From Castellaniella sp040276065 (GTDB lineage: Bacteria > Pseudomonadota > Gammaproteobacteria > Burkholderiales > Burkholderiaceae_B), in the NCBI RefSeq assembly GCF_040276065.1, contig NZ_JBELOI010000009.1, forward strand, positions 62,001 through 126,000: DNA of 64,000 nt. Reading direction: 5' to 3'. This document shows positions 43,414-50,974 of the stretch, in pieces. How positions within the stretch are numbered: position 1 is the first letter of the stretch; each line of letters starts with the position of its first letter. The notes beneath the pieces were generated by a model. The model ran no database searches. It was not told the DNA's origin and was given only the letters and a program-made list of their open reading frames with translations. The position numbers and the translations under genes were made by a program.

Positions 43414-45579
43414 TCATTCCCACATTCGCCGATGCTCAGCCTCAAGAAGAGCCTCCAAGTGATCCTGAGGCGGGCCTCCACTCTGCTCACGTCCCTTCTC
43501 TTGGCCCGGGCCAGGGGAAAGCGCAGATGGTGGTGCGCCATAAGCCATACCCTGCTGAGGCTGAATGAGTGCAACGGAGGCGGGCGGCTTGGCCCCATTG
43601 ATCGCTGCGAGCAGCTTGCGCTCCCCCGTCCTTTCAAGGGTACGCGCCTGCACCGTATCGGCCCGCCGAGCACTTCTAGATTTTTTGCGCCCAGAGCTCT
43701 TTAGGCGCGCCTTGGCAGCGGCAACGACATCTCGGGTGGCATCTCGAAAATCGATGCTATTTGCAAGTCGCGACTGCTCGGTATTGCGGAGCACCTCCGC
43801 GCGAAGTGCCTCAAAATATGCCACCTCTCCAAAGGAGTAGCCTCTGTATTCACGGCTACGCTCGGTGAGGCTCGCGATCATCGGTGGACCAGCCTTCTCA
43901 TCAGGCTGGTGGACATACAACTGGTCCACCAGGCGCGGATCGTAGGATACGCGAACCCGGAAGCGTTTTTTTCGCGCGCGCTCGAACCACGAGCCACTGA
44001 TTGCCTCTGGGCAGCTGTAGCAGCTGCCCTCAAACTCGATCCCGCGCTCGGTGACAACCGCATCCTTTTCAGGCAGGAGGGCGAATCGTACGGTCGGTTC
44101 GTCGTATCGGGTGAGCAACCCCGCGCGTGTGCGAATTCCGTGTTCCCAAAGCGCGATGGGAGACGGAGACACGCCGTCCATCAGTTCCTGGTTTGAGAGC
44201 GCGTAGCCTGGCATCTCGCGCCGGTTGTGCGCAATGATCGCTTCCAGGACGATCTTGCCAAAATCCTGGATGGTCAGGCAGGCGTCGCGCTCGTAATGCT
44301 TGCCCCGCCGGCGTGTTGCATTCGAAGGTGGGTCGTAGGCGGGCGTGACCGGACGGATTTGGCAGTGAAACTGCCGGAAGCCGCACTCCACGGTTGATTT
44401 CCAGTCAGGACGCTGCGCCGGGGGATTGGTGACTGTAATCTCCAACCCCTCAGCCACTTTAGTGCTCATCTGCGAGATCATCTCGCCTCGGTCGCCCACG
44501 AACTCCTGTGGGAAAACCCTGTCAGCGGGCCAGTCCGCCGGATCGTATTTGACGCCATAGCGCTCACACAGCAGGCTTTTATCCTCCGTGATCGAAAGAA
44601 TCGCCTGGCGCGCACCAGTCCAGCTTGCGTTTTCCAGGCCGAAATAGAAGCCCACAATCAGGTCCGATTTACGATCCGTGATGAGGTACAAGGTGGGCTT
44701 GCCGATGATTTTCTGCACATCGCCGCTCGCAACAAGGTACACGTCGGCAATCGTGGCATCGATCTCGTAGTAGTGGCCGACGCCCTGACAATCCGCAAGA
44801 TACGACCCCAACACCCTGCGATGTTCACGCTCATAATCCTTGTCGCCCTCCCTGGCTCGGATTCGAACCTCAATGCCATAGTGCTGCAGCAGAAATCGTC
44901 GGAACTGCCTGATGGTCGGGCGCTCGCCCGGGGCAAGTAAGCAGCGCTGCCCATTCCCATCAACGAAGCGGTAATGGTCAGAACTGAGCACAGTGAACGC
45001 ATCCACTATGGTTTTGCGCGCATCCGCCAAATACTCCTGCTTGATGACCCGGTGAAAGATCTCCGCATCCCTGCTTGTCAGCTGATAGGTTGTGCCGCTC
45101 TTGGGTTTTCTGCCCCGGCCAGCAGTGATAGCCACGCAGTTTGCATCGGCACCGGCGCCCGGCCTGCCGCTATGGTCAAAGTCGGGCATCAAGGCATGCT
45201 TGGTCTGCCCGCGCTGCCAGTATCGGCGCAAGGCCTTGTAGATCGTGGTTGGTGAGCAGCCAAGCTGAGCGGCGCGCGCCGAGATCAGCAACTTGCGGGA
45301 TGTCGGCTCAAAGAGTGCGAGATCATCTGCCTCAACGAGGGGCGAGATCCGCTCCCAGGCAGCATCGCAGTATTTTGTCTGAGCCGGCGTGGGCTTTCTG
45401 GGTGCAGCCACCGGCGCTGGCTCGACCGGCAGATCCCGAATCTCTGAATAAGGCAGCCACACTGGCCAGGCAAGAGCCTCATCAAGGCTGATCACGCAGG
45501 CGGTGTCGGCCAGCGCGTTTACATGCAGCAGTCGGACCCGTGTGCCCTCAATGAGGAAGACGTCGTTCTTAAAAAGCAC
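43414..45579 (-). CDS. tnsB: DDE transposase TnsB
   Basis: Binds the end repeats and joins 3' ends to the target. The GTG at 45579 (VLFKNDVF) gives 721 residues and a family-like N-terminus; an ATG at 45612 is also in frame. N-terminal helix-turn-helix domains (AAQLGCSPTTIYKALRRYW) precede an RNase H-like core with D274 (YYEIDATIAD), D363 (FVGDRGEM) and E398 (DWKSTVECGF). The C-terminal tail is rich in Arg, Lys and Gln and probably contacts TnsC. It overlaps tnsA by 11 bases. Confidence 0.94.
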   Translation of the reverse strand: MLFKNDVFLIEGTRVRLLHVNALADTACVISLDEALAWPVWLPYSEIRDLPVEPAPVAAPRKPTPAQTKYCDAAWERISPLVEADDLALFEPTSRKLLISARAAQLGCSPTTIYKALRRYWQRGQTKHALMPDFDHSGRPGAGADANCVAITAGRGRKPKSGTTYQLTSRDAEIFHRVIKQEYLADARKTIVDAFTVLSSDHYRFVDGNGQRCLLAPGERPTIRQFRRFLLQHYGIEVRIRAREGDKDYEREHRRVLGSYLADCQGVGHYYEIDATIADVYLVASGDVQKIIGKPTLYLITDRKSDLIVGFYFGLENASWTGARQAILSITEDKSLLCERYGVKYDPADWPADRVFPQEFVGDRGEMISQMSTKVAEGLEITVTNPPAQRPDWKSTVECGFRQFHCQIRPVTPAYDPPSNATRRRGKHYERDACLTIQDFGKIVLEAIIAHNRREMPGYALSNQELMDGVSPSPIALWEHGIRTRAGLLTRYDEPTVRFALLPEKDAVVTERGIEFEGSCYSCPEAISGSWFERARKKRFRVRVSYDPRLVDQLYVHQPDEKAGPPMIASLTERSREYRGYSFGEVAYFEALRAEVLRNTEQSRLANSIDFRDATRDVVAAAKARLKSSGRKKSRSARRADTVQARTLERTGERKLLAAINGAKPPASVALIQPQQGMAYGAPPSALSPGPGQEKGREQSGGPPQDHLEALLEAEHRRMWE

Positions 45580-46429
45580 CCGAGCCTCCCACCACGCGCA
45601 AGCCCCCAGCACGCCCAGTCACGATGAAAGCAGCAACCGGCTCACGCGAGAGATCCTGTGAGGAAAGATCCGGCATGAGCGAGCGCTCGGCCATGAGCAT
45701 TCTTGCAACCCGCAGCCCAGTACCGACTTCAACGCCGTGGCGCGCATCAAAATTCGCGCAGTAGACGTTCAAGGGGGCGCCAAGCAGCGCATCGGATACA
45801 TCCGAAAGCTCCGCATTCATCTGCGCGGCCAGGTCTGCGAAATAACCCGGGTGAGGTTCTGGCTCCTCCGGCTTTAGCAGCGCGCCTCGGATCCAACTGA
45901 TGTTCTTTACTTTCTGCTTGGGGATCCGTGAATGGTAGACGAGTTGGTGGGCCACACCATTCTCCTCAAAGCACGCACGTTGGATCTCGAGTTTTTCAAG
46001 CGACCTTGCGTCCTCGGCCTCTTCATCGCGCTTTGCATTTAGAGCGAGGGGCCGTCTTTCCCCATCCACGGTGACTGTCAGCAGGAAATCCACCGTCATG
46101 ACGGTGGGGACGGTCGTGCCTGGGTACACCGGATGGCCGATCCGCAGCCTCTGGGCAATTGTCTGAGTAAGGTCCCTCGAAAGTGGGAACTGCTCGCGGA
46201 TATCCACCACGTTTTGTGCCCACTCGCAGGCGAGGAATAAGTCGTGTTCCACGTCCGAGAAGAGATGGTGGACCCGACCCGTCTTTGGGCTCCACACCCG
46301 GCGCGAGCGCCCTTGGCTCGACAAGTCCGCCACCTGGAGCCAAGGCTTGTAGTCCGCGCCACTTCCCTGGCCACGCCCCTGCGCCTGCATCCGCTCAATT
46401 TTCTTCTCAGTCCACACCATACGCGCCAT
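45569..46429 (-). CDS. tnsA: TnsA endonuclease subunit
   Basis: Cuts the 5' ends of the transposon so that it moves by cut-and-paste. The ATG at 46429 (MARMVWTEKKIERMQ) gives 286 residues, near Tn7 TnsA (273). Catalytic residues fall almost where they do in Tn7: E61 (SDVEHDL), D114 (MTVDFLL) and K133 (NAKRD); KLEIQRACFEENG begins the winged-helix C-terminal domain that contacts TnsB/TnsC. An open frame continues upstream across the operator but lacks homology. Confidence 0.93.
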   Translation of the reverse strand: MARMVWTEKKIERMQAQGRGQGSGADYKPWLQVADLSSQGRSRRVWSPKTGRVHHLFSDVEHDLFLACEWAQNVVDIREQFPLSRDLTQTIAQRLRIGHPVYPGTTVPTVMTVDFLLTVTVDGERRPLALNAKRDEEAEDARSLEKLEIQRACFEENGVAHQLVYHSRIPKQKVKNISWIRGALLKPEEPEPHPGYFADLAAQMNAELSDVSDALLGAPLNVYCANFDARHGVEVGTGLRVARMLMAERSLMPDLSSQDLSREPVAAFIVTGRAGGLRVVGGSGAF

Positions 46430-46496
46430 CTCGACCTCGCCAAAAGCTGCCCTGAGGGCATCTGATGGCGTATAAAAAGCAAAATATGCAATTTTG

Positions 46497-46520
46497 AAAA
46501 ACCTTTCGAAAATGAAAGGC
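46497..46520. promoter_or_regulatory. Palindromic operator between tnsA and the HTH regulator
   Basis: The core CCTTTCGAAAATGAAAGG (46502-46519) is the inverted copy of the site at 38833-38850; identity extends over 24 bases. It lies in the AT-rich 148-base divergent gap, 68 bases before tnsA and 58 before the HTH gene, where a bound repressor could control both. Confidence 0.75.
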
Positions 46521-46577
46521 TCTCCTTTCCGCGTACACTGAGAAAAAACTTTCTCTCCAGAAAAACCGTCCCTTCCT

Positions 46578-47009
46578 ATGTCCTCGCCTCCCGATGATGA
46601 GCAGGCGCTTTTGAGCCGCGCTGTCCTTCGCGAAGAAGTCGTGCTCTTCACGAAGAAGCTGATCGTGCGCGAGATGAAGGCGCAAAAACTTACCTACCAG
46701 GCGCTGGCGGACAGGCTGGCGCCCTACGGCATCCATGATTCGGCACCGGTGCTCACCACAAAAATTTTTAGGGGTACGTTCTCGGCAACGTTCCTTATCA
46801 CCTGCCTGAAGGCGTTGGACGTACGATGGATTGACCTGGGACGGTTGGATCCTACGGTAAAGGGTCGGGAACTGAGGCGGCGGCGAGAGGACGCTGAAAA
46901 GGCGACGCGCCAGCACTACCAGCAAAAGGCGCAGAGAGAGAAACGCGAGCAGAAAGCTATGCGCAGAAGAGCGAAGCTCGCAAAGATGCGTGCCACACGC
47001 ACAGGCTGA
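46578..47009 (+). CDS. Small HTH regulator (DUF6471-like), divergent from tnsABC
   Basis: 143 residues. LTYQALADRLAPYGIHDSAPVLTTKI is a Cro/XRE-like helix-turn-helix of the type annotated DUF6471, followed by FSATFLITCLKALDVRWIDL. The C-terminal third is a highly basic, Gln/Lys-rich coiled coil (ATRQHYQQKAQREKREQKAM). Its place next to the tns operon and a palindromic operator makes it the likely controller of tnsABC-tniQ, of itself and of the distant 352-aa gene. No strong ribosome site is visible before the ATG. Confidence 0.75.
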   Translation: MSSPPDDEQALLSRAVLREEVVLFTKKLIVREMKAQKLTYQALADRLAPYGIHDSAPVLTTKIFRGTFSATFLITCLKALDVRWIDLGRLDPTVKGRELRRRREDAEKATRQHYQQKAQREKREQKAMRRRAKLAKMRATRTG

Positions 47010-47420
47010 GGCCTTCCGGCCAGCCCTATTCCGACTCCCCTCCATCAGCACCTCCCAGGACGGTACCCCCTCATAAATAGGGGGTCCGAGCCAAACAGAG
47101 GGTGGCCGTGAACGCTGGAGGTGGCGTTGCCGGGCGCCGTCCACATGGGGGCGGTAGCCGAAAAATGGAGGCTACACGAACAAGATGGCGGCAGGAATGG
47201 GGGTTTGTGCTCGTGTAGGTCAATAAGGTGGGATTGTCAACGTCTACGGCAGTACTGGATGGGAGCGGAAAGAAAGATCAGGGATTTCACTGGACTTGAG
47301 GGTGGTGCCAGCAAATTAACGTTTGCTAGTGTTATAAGTTGTTACCCAATCAACGGACGCTGAATCCTCGACAAGGAAGAGTCGTGTGCATCCGCCAGCT
47401 AGAGAACCACAAGGCCTGAT
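47010..47420. other. 411-bp region without a convincing gene; one hairpin and one interspersed repeat
   Basis: ACCCCCT (47065-47071) and AGGGGGT (47079-47085) form a 7-bp stem with a 7-base loop 56 bases after the HTH gene, possibly its terminator although no T run follows. Copy B of the short repeat lies at 47210-47241. The promoter of the NdpA-like operon is expected in the last 100 bases. Confidence 0.45.
47210..47241 (+). repeat. Short interspersed repeat, copy B
   Basis: CTCGTGTAGGTCAATA then GGATTGTCAAC, matching 37577-37607 in both outer blocks. A partial inverted match (GGCTACACGAAC) lies about 30 bases upstream at 47170-47181. Confidence 0.5.
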
Positions 47421-48518
47421 ATGTCTTTCGAGAATCTTTCCATTGGACGCATCATTATTCATGAAGTCTTCAAACGTGATGAGGATCGTGTAGAGAAAAC
47501 CCCCTCCTATGGAGAAGGACGCCTGGAACTACCCCCAGAAGCCCGAACTGCGCTCCAGAAGCGGATTACAGAAGCTCTTGGGGCCTCCTCCCACGGGTTG
47601 GAGATGGCGATCTCTGACGTCGGCCTCGAAAGCGCCTGGGCTATGGGCAAAGGTGTGATCGCCTCCCAGGGAAATGATGTCTCATTTGTTACTTATTCTC
47701 AAAGAATTGCCGCAAAGCTTGCTGCGGCACAATTCAGTCGTTCGATACCCGGTGGTATCGTAGTAGTCATTGATGGGCTGTGTGGCAACCCGGCACGCTC
47801 CTTCATGTGCATCATCAAGGCGGAGTCCTGCGGCGGATTCACCAAAAAACAAGAAGGGCAGCAGCTCACGTTGCAGTACCTAAACGAACTCATACTTACG
47901 CCACAGTCGAAGCTGTACAAAATTGGCGCATTCCTGCGTATCGATCCAGACGCTGCAACAGAGGAAGCCCCGATTGCAGGATGGAAAGCTTACATCTTCG
48001 ACGATCAAATCACACGGGGAAGTAGAGCCACAGCCGCACAGTATTTTTACGAACGCTTCCTAGGGCTCAAATTCCCCTCGAACAGCGCTTTTCAAACGAA
48101 GCAGTTTTTCTCACTGACACGAGATTTCATCCGCAATGCGGAGGTTACCCCCGAAAAGAAAGTGGAACTACTAAACGCGCTCAGCACCTATCTGAAGGCC
48201 GATCAAACCACAACGGTTCGAGCCGCAACCTTCGCTGAGTCCTATTTCGAGGGCCCAGATATAAAGGATGCCTATACCGCTCACATGCGTAATAGTGGGT
48301 TCCCCGAAAACGCTGTCCACAAAGACATCTCAGAAGTTGGGGGGCAACTCAAAGTCCGCAAGATTATCTTTTCAAAGGACATCAAATTCACCGCACCTGC
48401 GGATGGATTTTCTGACATGGTAAAGATTGAGACCATCGACGGCGAGGCAGGAGAGGATGGCACACCAACAAGATGGACCCGCATTACAGTGAAGGATCAT
48501 ATTCGGAACCAAGAATGA
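47421..48518 (+). CDS. Nucleoid-associated protein, NdpA (YejK)-like
   Basis: 365 residues resembling the 37-kDa nucleoid-associated family: an N-terminal IIIHEVFKRDED, central VVVIDGLCGNPARSFMCIIKAESCGGF, then YLNELILTPQSKLYKIGAFL and a C-terminal domain rich in beta strands. E. coli YejK binds DNA gyrase and topoisomerase IV and associates with the nucleoid. Here it is followed, with an ATGA overlap, by a RelA/SpoT-type synthetase, so the two act together. A chromosomal housekeeping role is unlikely for a transposon cargo pair; defence is inferred. The Cys residues in GLCGNP and ESCGG are not typical. Confidence 0.7.
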   Translation: MSFENLSIGRIIIHEVFKRDEDRVEKTPSYGEGRLELPPEARTALQKRITEALGASSHGLEMAISDVGLESAWAMGKGVIASQGNDVSFVTYSQRIAAKLAAAQFSRSIPGGIVVVIDGLCGNPARSFMCIIKAESCGGFTKKQEGQQLTLQYLNELILTPQSKLYKIGAFLRIDPDAATEEAPIAGWKAYIFDDQITRGSRATAAQYFYERFLGLKFPSNSAFQTKQFFSLTRDFIRNAEVTPEKKVELLNALSTYLKADQTTTVRAATFAESYFEGPDIKDAYTAHMRNSGFPENAVHKDISEVGGQLKVRKIIFSKDIKFTAPADGFSDMVKIETIDGEAGEDGTPTRWTRITVKDHIRNQE

Positions 48519-49507
48519 ACGAAAGCGATGTCCGCACGCTATGGGAGCAGGAAAAGCGCCTCTATGAAGCGTGGGGCAATTTTGTTCGTGAAAAAATCAA
48601 TGAGGTGCTGACACAAGCTGTCGCGCCGGTGGATCTCGCCTATTTTTTGAAAATCCCGGCAACCCCCAGGATAAAAACCGTAGGAAGCCTTATCGACAAG
48701 GCGCTACACCGCGGAAAAAAATACAAGGATCCGTACCGCGACATCACAGACAAGGTCGGCATACGATATGTAGTACTGCTTGTGAGCCAGATAGAAACTG
48801 TATGTGAGGCTATAAGGCGAGAGGACTATCAGAGTTTCTGGACGTTTTCGAAGGACAAAGACTTTGAAGCGGAGCGAGAGGCACGCCCGCTGGAGTTTGT
48901 ATATCAGTCGGTTCACTATGTTCTAACATCCAAGCCGGGACTAACATTCGAAGGGATTACCCTTCCTGCAGGCCTAGCCTGTGAAGTCCAAATTCGTACC
49001 CTTTTGCAGCACGCCCACAGCGAACTCACACACGATACCCTGTATAAGCCGAAGGCAGCAGCAAGACCCGCAGTGCACCGCACTGTGGCTAAGAGCATGG
49101 CTCTGATTGAAGCAACTGACGAGTTCTTCGAAGAAGCTATGCAAAAACTACGCGCAGAAGGCAAGGCGCAAAACCAAGTACTAGAAATTCTGAGCGCCAT
49201 CTATAAACGCGGGGTTGGTGGAGAGCCGGGACGCGAGCCATCCAATGCACTCATCACCGATGCTCTCACAGAAATCTTACCTACTGATCTTCAGCAAAAA
49301 ATCGACGCATTCTATGCCGAAAAGGGCTACATTTTCGACAGGATCCGGAAACATCGGGAGACTTCCCATCTCTTCAGTCAACCGGCAATCCTACTGGCAT
49401 ACTTTCTGGCGGAGTGCACTCCTGCCAGACTGAAGGCCGCTTGGCCCTTAGAAAGCACAGAGCTTGAGACGGCTTTCAGCGATCTTGGCAGGAGTTACGA
49501 TGAATAG
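48515..49507 (+). CDS. RelA/SpoT-domain nucleotide synthetase (small alarmone or ToxSAS-like)
   Basis: 330 residues from the ATG at 48515. The synthetase fold is complete: R52 and K54 (TPRIKTVGSLIDK), D76 (YRDITDKVGIRYVV), Y130 and H134 (FVYQSVHYVL) and E157 (CEVQIRTLLQHAHSELTH). There is no HD hydrolase, TGS or ACT domain. The extra 140 C-terminal residues (from about 190) are helical and match nothing I know; in CapRel-type proteins a C-terminal domain senses phage. Products could be (p)ppGpp, (p)ppApp or tRNA pyrophosphorylation. Coupled to the NdpA-like gene. Confidence 0.85.
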   Translation: MNESDVRTLWEQEKRLYEAWGNFVREKINEVLTQAVAPVDLAYFLKIPATPRIKTVGSLIDKALHRGKKYKDPYRDITDKVGIRYVVLLVSQIETVCEAIRREDYQSFWTFSKDKDFEAEREARPLEFVYQSVHYVLTSKPGLTFEGITLPAGLACEVQIRTLLQHAHSELTHDTLYKPKAAARPAVHRTVAKSMALIEATDEFFEEAMQKLRAEGKAQNQVLEILSAIYKRGVGGEPGREPSNALITDALTEILPTDLQQKIDAFYAEKGYIFDRIRKHRETSHLFSQPAILLAYFLAECTPARLKAAWPLESTELETAFSDLGRSYDE

Positions 49508-49525
49508 CTGAAAAATGTAGAGCAA

Positions 49526-50734
49526 TTATCTCCCCCAGAGATAGAGTGTTGCTGGCTGCCAGGCGCCTTTGTTGTTTGCCATAGTATCGGTACCGTATCG
49601 AGAACCGTAACCGCCAAGCCCTCCGCAAGAATCATGGGATCCCGGCGGAGAGGCCGCTGATCCTTCATCTGACGACCATCCCCAGCGTGCAGCACATATC
49701 GCATACCGAGGGTCCCCTATCATTTCTGCAAAGTTAAATCCAAAACGTGCTGATGTAATCTTCGCTCCGTTTGGGTAGTAATAAGTATGGATGAACCATT
49801 GTGGGGCGGATGGTGCCCAAGTCCCAACAGGATCGGTATACTCCAGGCGCGCGGTATCGCTAAACGCCATCATGCCAGTTGTAGAGACTCCATTCGCTCG
49901 AAATTTCTTGCCAGCTTCGTTGGCAGCCTGGAGCCTGAACCCGGCCACCGGCAGCGCGGCAAAAGCAGCTGAAACGAAGTTTCCATCTGCCATCGAGCGG
50001 CCGTGAGCCTCATCATTGAGCACGGTGCCATTCTCCCAGTAGGTGGTGTCCCCCTGCAGAGTTGCGCCATCTCCCTTGGCTTGCTTCATAAGCAGCGTCC
50101 AGCCGCCAGAGTCTGTTGTCTGATCACAGTAGACGTCCATAGCGGTTTCGGCAAGAGAGATCCGATACACACCGTCTCCCACAGCCCCCCGATAGGGATA
50201 CGATTCACTACCAGAACGGATATACCCTTCGCAGCTCTGTGCGTAACTGCCGTCTGCCCATGCGCGATAGCCGCCAAAGTCAACAATCGGAGCCTCAGGA
50301 ACGGCGAACGAGTAGCTCGCAATCGTGCCCGCAGTGCTGTATCCGGAAGCGTATTCCGCCTGGATCACCACCTGACGCACGGCCACCAACTCCGTCGGCG
50401 TACCCACCACCTCATTGCCCACAAGCTCCAAACCCGCAGGGAGCTCCCCCGAGACCACGCTCCAGGTCACCTTCCCCGGCTCGGTGCCTTCCGGCCCGTC
50501 GAGTGAGAGCAGCACACCCAAATCAAATTCGTACGGCACTCCCACCGTCGCCGGGGGCGGTACCGCTCCAGCAAGAGCCATCTTCACGGGGCGTTCGGCT
50601 TGCGAGGCGTTTGCGCCTTGCAACGGCAGCACCGCGAAATAGGAGGAAGCTTGCGTAGGGGCGGCGGTCAGAGCGGCAGCGCAGGCAAGGCCTGTCGCCG
50701 CAAGGCGGAAGATGTGGTGGGAGAGTTTGAGCAT
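49526..50734 (-). CDS. Secreted protein with Ig-like and fibrinogen-related domains (copy 2)
   Basis: 402 residues from the ATG at 50734 (MLKLSHHIFRL); a TTG 18 bases upstream is in frame. Signal peptide (...AALTAAPTQA), Ig-like domain nearly identical in layout to copy 1 (VPYEFDLGVLLSLDGPEGTE, VSGELPAGLEL), then FGGYRAWADGSYAQSCEGYI and CDQTTDSGGWTLLMKQAKGD. After that it departs from copy 1: the GGWWY-type signature is missing and the end is a Gly/Ser/Cys-rich segment (GSHDSCGGLGGYGSRYG) with a final LYLWGR. Shared front, different recognition end suggests different ligands. Convergent with the RelA/SpoT gene. Confidence 0.85.
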   Translation of the reverse strand: MLKLSHHIFRLAATGLACAAALTAAPTQASSYFAVLPLQGANASQAERPVKMALAGAVPPPATVGVPYEFDLGVLLSLDGPEGTEPGKVTWSVVSGELPAGLELVGNEVVGTPTELVAVRQVVIQAEYASGYSTAGTIASYSFAVPEAPIVDFGGYRAWADGSYAQSCEGYIRSGSESYPYRGAVGDGVYRISLAETAMDVYCDQTTDSGGWTLLMKQAKGDGATLQGDTTYWENGTVLNDEAHGRSMADGNFVSAAFAALPVAGFRLQAANEAGKKFRANGVSTTGMMAFSDTARLEYTDPVGTWAPSAPQWFIHTYYYPNGAKITSARFGFNFAEMIGDPRYAICAARWGWSSDEGSAASPPGSHDSCGGLGGYGSRYGTDTMANNKGAWQPATLYLWGR

Positions 50735-50974
50735 CACGAGAAAGGGCTCCAAAAATGGGCTATTTCTCGTATAGCGATTGGGAGATGCTGGAGTTGCACG
50801 CCTTTTCCTGGCCCGGGGTCCTTGGTGCTTTGGTCTGCAGATACCCCTCCTCTGTGTATGGACATTCAGCCCCCGCAGCGAGCCTTACCTCCAGTATCAT
50901 GTAACAGGCTTGTGAGGAGGCTGAACGCCCCTCGCAACAAGCACATCTGCTGACGCATGACCTGAGGTATTCCA

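Noticed and set aside
44846..44870. tRNA-like T-arm (GGTTCGAATCC on the minus strand)
   Set aside because: It is inside the tnsB reading frame (coding for RIRAREG) and has no acceptor or anticodon stem around it.
46430..46651. 74-residue N-terminal extension of TnsA
   Set aside because: The extension crosses the operator and the divergent HTH gene; family length and catalytic spacing fit the ATG at 46429.
39390..50734. Diversity-generating retroelement or shufflon behind the two fibrinogen-domain genes
   Set aside because: No reverse transcriptase, template repeat, site-specific recombinase or inverted recombination sites were seen; the two genes are ordinary diverged paralogues.
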